A DNA stretch of 40,373 nucleotides from Hydrogenophaga sp. (GTDB taxonomy: Bacteria > Pseudomonadota > Gammaproteobacteria > Burkholderiales > Burkholderiaceae_C): the NCBI RefSeq assembly GCF_026125785.1, contig NZ_JAHCKL010000030.1, forward strand, positions 1 through 40,373, in the 5' to 3' direction. How positions within the stretch are numbered: position 1 is the stretch's first letter; every line of letters begins with the position of its first letter. Shown one piece after another: positions 34,037 to 40,373 of this stretch. The notes under the pieces were generated by a model. That model was not told the origin of the DNA and did no database searches. It saw nothing but the letters and a program-made list of their open reading frames with translations. The position numbers and the translations under genes were made by a program.

Positions 34037-34043
34037 ACTACGA
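34027..34043. promoter_or_regulatory. Inverted repeat over the AbiEi start codon
   Basis: TCGTAG (34027-34032) and CTACGA (34038-34043) frame the start codon of the antitoxin gene, next to an AT-rich run (ATATATATAT) that looks like its promoter. AbiEi proteins are known to autoregulate through inverted repeats, so this is the natural operator candidate. Confidence 0.5.
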
Positions 34044-34130
34044 TATATATATCTTTTCCAAGAAAACGTCAATTTGATATGGAACCACCAATCGTAGGCT
34101 GGATACGACAATGGAATCTAATCCAAACAA

Positions 34131-34391
34131 TCACCCTTTCGGCATAGCCGTGCGGGAAGAAGGTCGGGTGTCATCTCCCCTGCCCCGCCGGAATCCTCGA
34201 TCCCCAGCGATAAACGCCTCCAGCATGTGCGGGATCAGCGTCATGGCATCGACCGTCTCGCCATACGCCTGCGCGTGCAGCGTGGCGTAGCGGTCAAGGT
34301 CGGCTTTCAAGCTGACCGGGCACGCAAAGGTCAGCTTGATGCTCTCGGTCTTGGGCAGCGGCCCGAGCCGCAGGTTCTTGGTTGTGCTCAT
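34131..34391 (-). CDS. DUF2274 protein of the trb operon
   Basis: An 86-residue protein opening MSTTKNLRLGPLPKTESIKL, with SLKADLDRYATLHAQAYGE in the middle. This is the DUF2274 pattern regularly found just after trbI in Tn4371-like ICEs. The start overlaps the trbI stop by 4 bases. The ribbon-helix-helix-like composition suggests DNA binding, but this is not shown. It is the last gene of the conjugation run. Confidence 0.82.
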   Translation of the reverse strand: MSTTKNLRLGPLPKTESIKLTFACPVSLKADLDRYATLHAQAYGETVDAMTLIPHMLEAFIAGDRGFRRGRGDDTRPSSRTAMPKG

Positions 34392-35653
34392 TGCATCGCC
34401 CCCCGTTGGAAGAACATCGGCTGGTAAGGCCGCAACACCAAATCGCGGTTGACGATGATGCGCACCGGCAGGCCCGGCCGCGTGGTCAGCGTCGGCTGGA
34501 TATTCATGTTGCGCCGGGTGATCTCTTGGCCGACCTGATTGATGCTGTCCTGCGCGCTGTCGCGCCCGGCAATCACGATGCGGTTGCCGTCCTGCCGGTT
34601 CTCCGGCGCGGCCAGTTCGGCGCCCACGCCCAGCAGCGTCGTCAACACCGCGCCCGCAACGATGCGATTCCAGTGCCAGTTCACGTCATCCTCCAGGCCG
34701 GCGTAGCCGGCCGGATCGGTGCCCACTAGGTTGTCGAGCGTCAGCGAAGACGTGTCGGGCAAGATGATCCGGTTCCACACTACTTGCACGCGGCTCTGCC
34801 CGTAGCTGACCTGGCTGTTGTAGCGCCCAAGGATGCGCGCCCCCTGCGGAATCAGCAGGAACTTGCCCGTGGCTGTGTCAAAGACCGGCTCTGTCACCGT
34901 GGCGATCACGTCGCCCGGCAAGTCCGACTTGATGCCTGTCACCAGCGCGCCCGCGATCACGGTTCCAGCCATCACCTGATAGGGCGACGCCGGCAGCGCC
35001 AGATTGCCGGAATTGCGGGTTTCCGTAGAACCGGCTTTCAGGAACGCCTCTTTCTGGTCTTGCCGGTTCTGCACGGCGGTCGGGTCGGCGGGCTGGGCCG
35101 CCGTCGAGGCAGGCCCGGCAGCGAGAGGATCGAAGGCCGCGAGCGTGCTTGCAGCACCCGGCGCTGCCTGCGCGACCGTGGCGGCGGTCTGACCTTGGCC
35201 GCCCGAGCGGAAGAACACCGACGAGGCCGCCGCCGCGTCCGCCTCCTTGCGCAAGGCATCCTCGGGATCATGGCCTGGCGGCGCATAGGCCGGCGTCACC
35301 GGCTGCTGCGAAGCGACGATGGCAGGGCCAAGGTCGCCTGGTAACGGCGGCCCTAATTCCGGCACTTTTGGCGGTAGCTTCGAGTAGTCCGAAGGCAGGC
35401 CATCCAACCCTTCGGACTTCGACACACGATCGACGTTGTAAAGCTCGGTCTGTTCATTGGCCCCGCGCCGCTGCGGTTGCAATGACCAGATCGTGGCCCC
35501 GAGCACGGCGACCGACAGGCCGCCAACGAGGATGGCCAGCACGCGCCGGTTCAGGCGCATGACGGGGCGTGGCTGGGCGCGCAGCGGCACCGCCTCGGGC
35601 GCAACCTTGCCCGCCTGCGGCGTGGCGAGGTCGGTAGTGTCGTCTTGGCTCAT
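34388..35653 (-). CDS. trbI: Conjugal transfer protein TrbI (VirB10-like)
   Basis: A 421-residue VirB10-type protein bridging inner and outer membranes in the type IV secretion channel. A short cytoplasmic N-terminus, one membrane segment (VLAILVGGLSVAVLGATIWS), a Pro/Ala-rich periplasmic linker, and the C-terminal domain with GTVIAGALVTGIKSDLPGDV and FLLIPQGARILGRYNSQVSY. ATG 35653 with GGAGG 9 bases upstream is preferred to a TTG at 35659. It lies next to trbG, its structural partner. Confidence 0.92.
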   Translation of the reverse strand: MSQDDTTDLATPQAGKVAPEAVPLRAQPRPVMRLNRRVLAILVGGLSVAVLGATIWSLQPQRRGANEQTELYNVDRVSKSEGLDGLPSDYSKLPPKVPELGPPLPGDLGPAIVASQQPVTPAYAPPGHDPEDALRKEADAAAASSVFFRSGGQGQTAATVAQAAPGAASTLAAFDPLAAGPASTAAQPADPTAVQNRQDQKEAFLKAGSTETRNSGNLALPASPYQVMAGTVIAGALVTGIKSDLPGDVIATVTEPVFDTATGKFLLIPQGARILGRYNSQVSYGQSRVQVVWNRIILPDTSSLTLDNLVGTDPAGYAGLEDDVNWHWNRIVAGAVLTTLLGVGAELAAPENRQDGNRIVIAGRDSAQDSINQVGQEITRRNMNIQPTLTTRPGLPVRIIVNRDLVLRPYQPMFFQRGAMQ

Positions 35654-35655
35654 GG

Positions 35656-36648
35656 TCAATTCCTCCGCGCAACGCCGTCCGTGCGCTCGATCCGTACCAC
35701 GTCGCCCTTGTCACCACCCAGGCGCAGTTCGGCCGCGCCGAACAGCCGATCCACGATGTAGTACGGCGAGCGGAAGCGGTAGTTCACCAGTTGCCCATCA
35801 CCTTGTGGCCCAATGACGAACAGCGGCGGCAGCTCGCCTTGCGCGATACCAGGCGGGAACTGGATATAGACCTTCTCGCCGTCATCGAAAGCGCGCAGTG
35901 GCTTCCACGGCGGATTGCTGCCCGAGACGGTGTAGCGGAAACGGATCTTCTCCAGCGACAGCCCGCTATCGACCGGCGCGGCGGCACTGGCCGCCTGCGC
36001 CTGGCGCTGCAAGGCCAGCATCTTGTCCTTCGGGTACTCCCAGGACACCGACGCCATCCACGTCTTCTCGGTCGAGGTCAACTCGATCAGGTAGGTGCGT
36101 CGGCTGGTCGTGATGACCAGATTGGTCTTCAACCCCGAGCGAATCGGCTTGACCATTACGTTCACGCGCAACGCATCACCGCTGCCGCTCGATGTGTCGC
36201 CCACGATCCAACGCACGGTATCGCCGGCGGCGACCGTCACCAGCTCCTCACCCGGCTGGAGCGCGATTACGGTCACGCGACCCACGGCCGCATAGACCTG
36301 ATACAGCGCACCATCGGTATAGGGCCACACCTGAATCGCATTGACGTAGCCCTCGCGCGTGGGCGCGATGCGTGCCTCGGCGTTGGCCCGAGACACGCGC
36401 ACGGTCTCGTCCGCCGGCTCCGGCGCGGGCTTGGCAGCCTCGGACTCGGGCAATGGCTTCAACTGCGCTGGCATCGGCAGCACCTCGGGCACGGCCACCA
36501 TCTCCACCGGCTTGGGCGGCTCCGGCAGCGGCTGGGCCTGCACGGGCTCATCGAGCGAGATGGTCGGCGGCGGCTTGCCCTGTGTGGCGCAGCCCGCCAG
36601 GGCCGCAAGCGCCAGCACGGAAACATAAATACGGAAAGACGATTTCAT
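35656..36648 (-). CDS. trbG: Conjugal transfer protein TrbG (VirB9-like)
   Basis: A 330-residue VirB9-type outer-membrane-complex subunit. The N-terminal signal ends in a lipobox-like LAALAGC (Cys about residue 19), so it may be lipidated. A Pro-rich linker follows, then VIALQPGEELVTVAAGDTVRW and the C-terminal block with PPLFVIGPQGDGQLVNYRF and YYIVDRLF, the VirB9 C-terminal signature. ATGA overlap with trbF. Confidence 0.92.
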   Translation of the reverse strand: MKSSFRIYVSVLALAALAGCATQGKPPPTISLDEPVQAQPLPEPPKPVEMVAVPEVLPMPAQLKPLPESEAAKPAPEPADETVRVSRANAEARIAPTREGYVNAIQVWPYTDGALYQVYAAVGRVTVIALQPGEELVTVAAGDTVRWIVGDTSSGSGDALRVNVMVKPIRSGLKTNLVITTSRRTYLIELTSTEKTWMASVSWEYPKDKMLALQRQAQAASAAAPVDSGLSLEKIRFRYTVSGSNPPWKPLRAFDDGEKVYIQFPPGIAQGELPPLFVIGPQGDGQLVNYRFRSPYYIVDRLFGAAELRLGGDKGDVVRIERTDGVARRN

Positions 36649-37349
36649 GGTTTGGCTCCTTCGGAAGAATCCAGTTCACGCGCCCAGGACAGGCCGTTGA
36701 CGTAGATGCCCAAGGGGTTCTTGCGCAGGCGCTGCTCGGTGCGCGGGGTCTGCTGCACGATGGAAATCACGGCGTTCCAGCGTTCAGTCCCTGCGGCAGC
36801 GCCGTTGACGAAGCGCTGCTCCGTCCAGCGCACGTTGAAAGACGTGTCGCTGGCGCGAGTCACGCTGGTGATCTGCACCGTCACCGACTCCTTGCCGATG
36901 CGTGCGAACGGGTCGCTCACGCGCGCGTAGTCGTTGAGGACGGCCGCGCCTTTGTCGGTCGTGTAGTCGTAGGCATCGAGCCAGTTCTGGCGGACAACGA
37001 TGGGGTCGATTGACAACGAGCGCACCAGACCGATGAAGCGGCCCAGGTGGTACGCAGTCTGTGCATCGCTGGGCCGGTACGGCGTGGCGGCTTCGCCGAC
37101 CGCGCGCACCTGGCCGGCGTTGTCCACCTCCACGACGTAGGGTGTCACGATGGACTGCGCCGAACGCCACACCAGGCCGCCGGCCATCAACAGCGCGAGC
37201 GTCAGGCAGCCGAAGGCCATCAGCCGCCAGTTCTTCGCCTGCACGCGCGGCGAGCCGATGCGGTCGTCCCACACCTGGCCGGCAGCTTGGTACGGCGTGG
37301 CAGGCTGCGGCGTGTCGGCATAGCGCACCTGCGGTTTCTTGAATCGCAT
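36645..37349 (-). CDS. trbF: Conjugal transfer protein TrbF (VirB8-like)
   Basis: A 234-residue VirB8-type inner-membrane protein. A cytoplasmic start (with TPYQAAGQVWDDRIG), one membrane segment (LMAFGCLTLALLMAGGLVW), and the periplasmic domain with YVVEVDNAGQVRAVG and VSVTRASDTSFNVRWTEQRF-like blocks (seen here as TSVTRASDTSFNVRWTEQ). It starts 24 bases after the trbL stop, the only clear gap within the run. Confidence 0.92.
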   Translation of the reverse strand: MRFKKPQVRYADTPQPATPYQAAGQVWDDRIGSPRVQAKNWRLMAFGCLTLALLMAGGLVWRSAQSIVTPYVVEVDNAGQVRAVGEAATPYRPSDAQTAYHLGRFIGLVRSLSIDPIVVRQNWLDAYDYTTDKGAAVLNDYARVSDPFARIGKESVTVQITSVTRASDTSFNVRWTEQRFVNGAAAGTERWNAVISIVQQTPRTEQRLRKNPLGIYVNGLSWARELDSSEGAKP

Positions 37350-37373
37350 GGTCAGTTCTCCTTATGAATCGCT

Positions 37374-38729
37374 TCAGTCGTCGGAGCCGCGCAGGCTCGG
37401 CCCTTGGCCAGAGCCGCCGCCATCGCCACCGCGCAGCGCGTGGGCGGTGGTGGTCGCGGCATGGGTGATTTGTTGGCGGCGGTGCAGCCGCTTGGCCCAG
37501 GCAGGTTGTTCCGGTGCCTGGGCCGCAGTGGCACTTGCCGGGGCGGGGCCACCTGACGCTCCCGCATCCCCATTCCAGCCTGCGCGGAAGGGAGCGGCCA
37601 TGCGTTGCCCGGCAGCGGAGGCTCGGGACGCAGCGCCTCGCCCAGCTGCCTGCGCACCCGTCTTGACGACGCTGCCCAGTCCCGCCATTGCGCCTTTCGC
37701 ACCACCTCCTGCGGCGGCGGAGCCGGCCTGGAATGCCGACTTCGTACTGCCAGCCGCCGATGTGGCCGCACGCGCACCAGCGCCGGCCAGCTTGGCGGCT
37801 GCCGGTGCCATGCGCGCGCCAGCCGCCACCGCACCACCGACGCCGGTTGCTGCAGCACCGATAACGACGGCCGTGCCGGCTGCACCGACAGCGGCACCCG
37901 CCATCGCACCCGCGCCGAGCTGCGGCGCACCGGACACGAGGCCTGTGGCGATGCCAGGGCCGAAGATGCCCAGCGCCAGCAGCGTGAGTGAGGCCAGCAT
38001 GATGACCAGCGCGTGGTCGATGGACGGCTCGGCGGGATGAACCTGAAACTGAGAGAACAGGCCCGATCCAATGCCCACGATCACGGCCAACACCAGCACC
38101 TTGACGCCGGAGGCCACCACGTTGCCCAAGACCTTTTCGGCCAGGAACGAGGTCTTGTTCCAAAGCGCGAACGGCACCAGCACGAAGCCCGCGAGCGTGG
38201 TCAGCTTGAACTCAATCAGCGTGATGAAAAGCTGGATCGCCAGCACGAAAAAACACAGCACCACGATCAGCCACGCGAGGAACATCACCACGATGGGGTC
38301 AAGGTTCACGAACACTTCGGGGAACCCGGCCATGTCGCCGATCTGCTTCAGGATCGGCGCACCCGCGTCAATGCCCATCTTCGCTAGGCGGCCCGGCTGC
38401 AAGAAGTTCTCCATCGTGATGGCCGAACCGGTGGCGGTGATACCCAAACCCGCAAAGGAGCGGAACACGATGCTGGCCAGCCAGTTGAAGTTATTGAGAA
38501 TGTAGGCGAAGGCACCGACGTAGAGCACCTTGCGCAGCAGCTTGGCGATCACGTCCTCGCCCTGGCCAGTGGCGTGGCTCATGGCCCAATACAGTCCGGC
38601 GATCGTCATGTCGATGACGATCAGCGTGGCCGTGAGGAACGCCACTTCGCCCCGCAGCAGCCCGAAACCCGAGTCGATGTAGGTGGCGAAGGTGTTGAGG
38701 AACTGGTCGATGATGGTCACGTCATTCAT
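37374..38729 (-). CDS. trbL: Conjugal transfer protein TrbL (VirB6-like)
   Basis: A 451-residue polytopic VirB6-type inner-membrane protein. The N-terminus MNDVTIIDQFLNTFATYIDS and five to six membrane segments up to about residue 280 are typical. A long Ala/Gly-rich low-complexity tail follows (residues 280-440, with RMAAPFRAGWNGDAG near 380), also usual for TrbL. It overlaps the TrbK-like gene by 4 bases. Confidence 0.92.
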   Translation of the reverse strand: MNDVTIIDQFLNTFATYIDSGFGLLRGEVAFLTATLIVIDMTIAGLYWAMSHATGQGEDVIAKLLRKVLYVGAFAYILNNFNWLASIVFRSFAGLGITATGSAITMENFLQPGRLAKMGIDAGAPILKQIGDMAGFPEVFVNLDPIVVMFLAWLIVVLCFFVLAIQLFITLIEFKLTTLAGFVLVPFALWNKTSFLAEKVLGNVVASGVKVLVLAVIVGIGSGLFSQFQVHPAEPSIDHALVIMLASLTLLALGIFGPGIATGLVSGAPQLGAGAMAGAAVGAAGTAVVIGAAATGVGGAVAAGARMAPAAAKLAGAGARAATSAAGSTKSAFQAGSAAAGGGAKGAMAGLGSVVKTGAQAAGRGAASRASAAGQRMAAPFRAGWNGDAGASGGPAPASATAAQAPEQPAWAKRLHRRQQITHAATTTAHALRGGDGGGSGQGPSLRGSDD

Positions 38730-39034
38730 GGCGTGCCCTCTGGTTCATCGAAGCTGGGCGGGATCGGCGGCAGGTCCGCCAGCGTCCGGTATTCGTCCGG
38801 CCCGGACTGGCCGGCGAAGAAGCGCCGCCGGAATACCTCAGCTGCGGCGCGGCAAGCGTCCTCGCCCGTGGTCGGCATAACCTGTTGTGGATGGGCCGCG
38901 CATTGCGCGCGCAATGCCTTGAGCCGCACGGGATCGGCGGACAAGGCATCCGCAAGGTTGTCGGTCGGCTGCTCGCCGCACGCAGCCAGCAGCACGACAA
39001 GCATCACAACAGACGGGGCGAGGACACATCGCAT
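38726..39034 (-). CDS. TrbK/EexN-like entry-exclusion lipoprotein
   Basis: A 102-residue lipoprotein: the N-terminal hydrophobic run ends in LLAACGEQ (lipobox). Two further Cys (in LRAQCAAHPQ and EDACRAAAEVFRRRFF) could form a disulphide. Position between trbJ and trbL equals that of TrbK/EexN-type proteins, which block redundant mating into cells already carrying the element. Identity rests on position and lipobox more than on sequence. Confidence 0.72.
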   Translation of the reverse strand: MRCVLAPSVVMLVVLLAACGEQPTDNLADALSADPVRLKALRAQCAAHPQQVMPTTGEDACRAAAEVFRRRFFAGQSGPDEYRTLADLPPIPPSFDEPEGTP

Positions 39035-39046
39035 GGCGACCTCCCG

Positions 39047-39772
39047 TCAGTCGCGGTAGAAGTTGATGGACTGCGGTGTGTACGGCGTGCCTTCACCGAG
39101 GAAGCGTCGTCGCACCTCGCGGGCACGCTCCGTGGCCGCCGCTTGTCGCGCCAGCTCCAGCGAGGCGGCCCGGTCTTGCGTGATCTGGAGCCGCTGTGAC
39201 TGGATCGACTGCTTGGCCTGCAAGGCCAGCAACTGGTTCATGGCCTGCATGGCTTGCAGCGCACCCTCGGCCGACTGGCTCTTGCCCACCAAGTCGGCCA
39301 GCACGCTTTCGTCATCGCTCAGGTTCTGCGACGCCTGGGCCTGCATCTGCATGGTGGTTTGCAGGCCGTTGAGCGTGTTCTTCCAACGCTCCTGCGCATC
39401 GAGGTACATCTGATTGCCGCTCACCGTGGCGGCGTATTTCTCGGGGTACAGGCGTGCGAACTCCCGGTCGATGCTCGTCACGTCGTAGGCCAAGCCCTTG
39501 GCCTGCGCGATGAGGCGCTGGGTGGTCGCCAGGTTGGCGCGCAACTGGCCCACCACGCTGGACGGCAGGCTGGCCAGGTTGCGCGCCTGGTTGATCAGCA
39601 TCTGCGCTTCGTTCTGAAGCTGCTGGATTTGGTTGTTGATCTGCTCCAGCGTGCGGATCGCGGTCAGCGTGTTCTGCACGAGGTTCGTGGGGTCGATCAC
39701 GACCCATTGCGCATAGGCGGTGGCGGTGCAAAGCATGGCCGCGATGGCAGCGGCGACAAGGCGCTTCTTCAT
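39047..39772 (-). CDS. trbJ: Conjugal transfer protein TrbJ (VirB5-like)
   Basis: A 241-residue periplasmic VirB5-type pilus protein. A signal peptide of about 21 residues ends at TATAYAQW. A long helical body follows with QINNQIQQLQNEAQMLINQA and, further on, REFARLYPEKYA and QERWKNTLNGLQTTM, characteristic of P-type TrbJ. It overlaps trbE by 4 bases, and trbK-like starts 12 bases after its stop. Confidence 0.92.
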   Translation of the reverse strand: MKKRLVAAAIAAMLCTATAYAQWVVIDPTNLVQNTLTAIRTLEQINNQIQQLQNEAQMLINQARNLASLPSSVVGQLRANLATTQRLIAQAKGLAYDVTSIDREFARLYPEKYAATVSGNQMYLDAQERWKNTLNGLQTTMQMQAQASQNLSDDESVLADLVGKSQSAEGALQAMQAMNQLLALQAKQSIQSQRLQITQDRAASLELARQAAATERAREVRRRFLGEGTPYTPQSINFYRD

Positions 39773-40373
39773 GGCAGGTTCTCCAGTGGTTGGTCAGCGA
39801 GGGAACCCGGCGCGAGGCCGGGGAACGAGGGCAGCAGGTCAGCCGCCCAATCGAGGCCGCGATGGCGCAGCCAGGCGCCTGCGAAGCCGGGCGTGCCGGC
39901 GTCCAGCAGCACGCGGTCTATGTCGCGCTGGTCTTGCGGCGTGGAAGCACCCGCAAACGCCAACGCTGCCGGCCCCAGGTCGAGGTCGAACAGGCGGTTG
40001 CCGAGGCGGGATTGGTAGTAGTAGTCGCGCTTGGGCTGCGCCGTGGCGACGATTTCGATCTGCCGCCTGTTGAGGCCGAAGCCCTCGTAGATCGTGCGAA
40101 TCTGCGGCTCGGTCGCCTGCGGGTTGGCGAGGAAAATGCGGCTCGCGCAGCTCTCGATGATCGCGGGCGCGATGCTCGATTCCTTGACGTCGGCGAGGCT
40201 CTGCGTGGAGAAGATGACGCTGACGTTCTTTTTCCTGAGCGTCTTGAGCCATTGCCGGATACGCGCGGCAAACACCGGGTCATCAAGGAACAGCCACGCT
40301 TCATCGAGAATCAACAGCGTGGGCGCACCGTCGAAGCGTTCATCGAAGCGCGCAAAGAGGTAATGCAGCACGG
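39769..40373 (-). CDS. trbE: Conjugal transfer ATPase TrbE (VirB4-like), C-terminal part
   Basis: The last 200 or so residues of the VirB4-type ATPase; the rest lies beyond the right edge of the window. The Walker B segment TLLILDEAWLFL is present, followed by WLKTLRKKNVSVIFSTQSLA, and ASRIFLANPQA, all typical of VirB4/TrbE C-termini. The Walker A is outside the window. It is the upstream end of the visible trb run, which should continue with trbD, trbC and trbB to the right. Confidence 0.92.
   Translation of the reverse strand, partial: VLHYLFARFDERFDGAPTLLILDEAWLFLDDPVFAARIRQWLKTLRKKNVSVIFSTQSLADVKESSIAPAIIESCASRIFLANPQATEPQIRTIYEGFGLNRRQIEIVATAQPKRDYYYQSRLGNRLFDLDLGPAALAFAGASTPQDQRDIDRVLLDAGTPGFAGAWLRHRGLDWAADLLPSFPGLAPGSLADQPLENLP

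Overview
The window reads as an accessory genomic island of a GC-rich gammaproteobacterium, most likely Stenotrophomonas or another Xanthomonadaceae. The main hints are high GC almost throughout, a GTAG-type extragenic palindrome of the kind known from Stenotrophomonas, and a Tn4371-like set of trb conjugation genes. The genus is inferred, because there is no housekeeping locus in its native place to confirm it.

Left region (1-10,500): an oxidoreductase/regulator cluster with four short-chain dehydrogenases (SDRs), three LysR regulators plus the remnant of a fourth, an MFS exporter, an amidohydrolase and a DUF1097 membrane protein. Several LysR genes are divergent from an enzyme gene, with inverted repeats in the shared promoter. 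Two promoter regions share a 46-bp element. From 10,470 to 11,250 lies an old island boundary: an amputated tyrosine-integrase start, integrase-arm-like repeats and a 15-bp sequence identical to the coding end of guaA (Ile-Glu-Trp-Glu-stop).

Centre (12,232-32,056): a 19.8-kb composite-transposon-like unit bounded by two directly repeated IS5-family (IS427-type) elements. It splits one gene, a probable PIN-like protein. The N-terminal 93 codons lie at 32,057-32,335 and the remaining 281 codons at 11,384-12,229; removing the unit and one copy of the duplicated target restores a continuous 374-codon frame. Inside are three ISCR/IS91-type elements in the same orientation, each with an oriIS-like end. 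They partition foreign cargo: (a) a complete RNase P RNA gene (rnpB), a GTAG palindrome and a DM13-domain protein; (b) an AT-rich, single-operon redox cassette (glutaredoxin fragment, msrB, second thioredoxin-fold protein, ABM-domain protein, thiolase, msrA) from a quite different genome; (c) the 3' part of a KfrA-like coiled-coil gene. Then follow two poorly coding stretches, a cysteine-rich mobile-element protein, and a cation-homeostasis block: a small membrane protein, a TerB-like protein, LapA-like, a CaCA Ca2+(Na+)/H+ exchanger and a complete seven-gene Mnh/Mrp Na+/H+ antiporter operon.

Right region (32,391-40,373): an AbiE-type type IV toxin-antitoxin pair, a DUF2274 gene, then the mating-pair-formation genes trbI, trbG, trbF, trbL, a TrbK/EexN-like lipoprotein, trbJ and the 3' end of trbE, all on the minus strand and mostly overlapping by 4 bases. 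This marks the host replicon as an integrative conjugative element or conjugative island. The layout is nested: ISCR cargo inside an IS5-bounded unit, inside a nuclease-like gene, inside a conjugative island.
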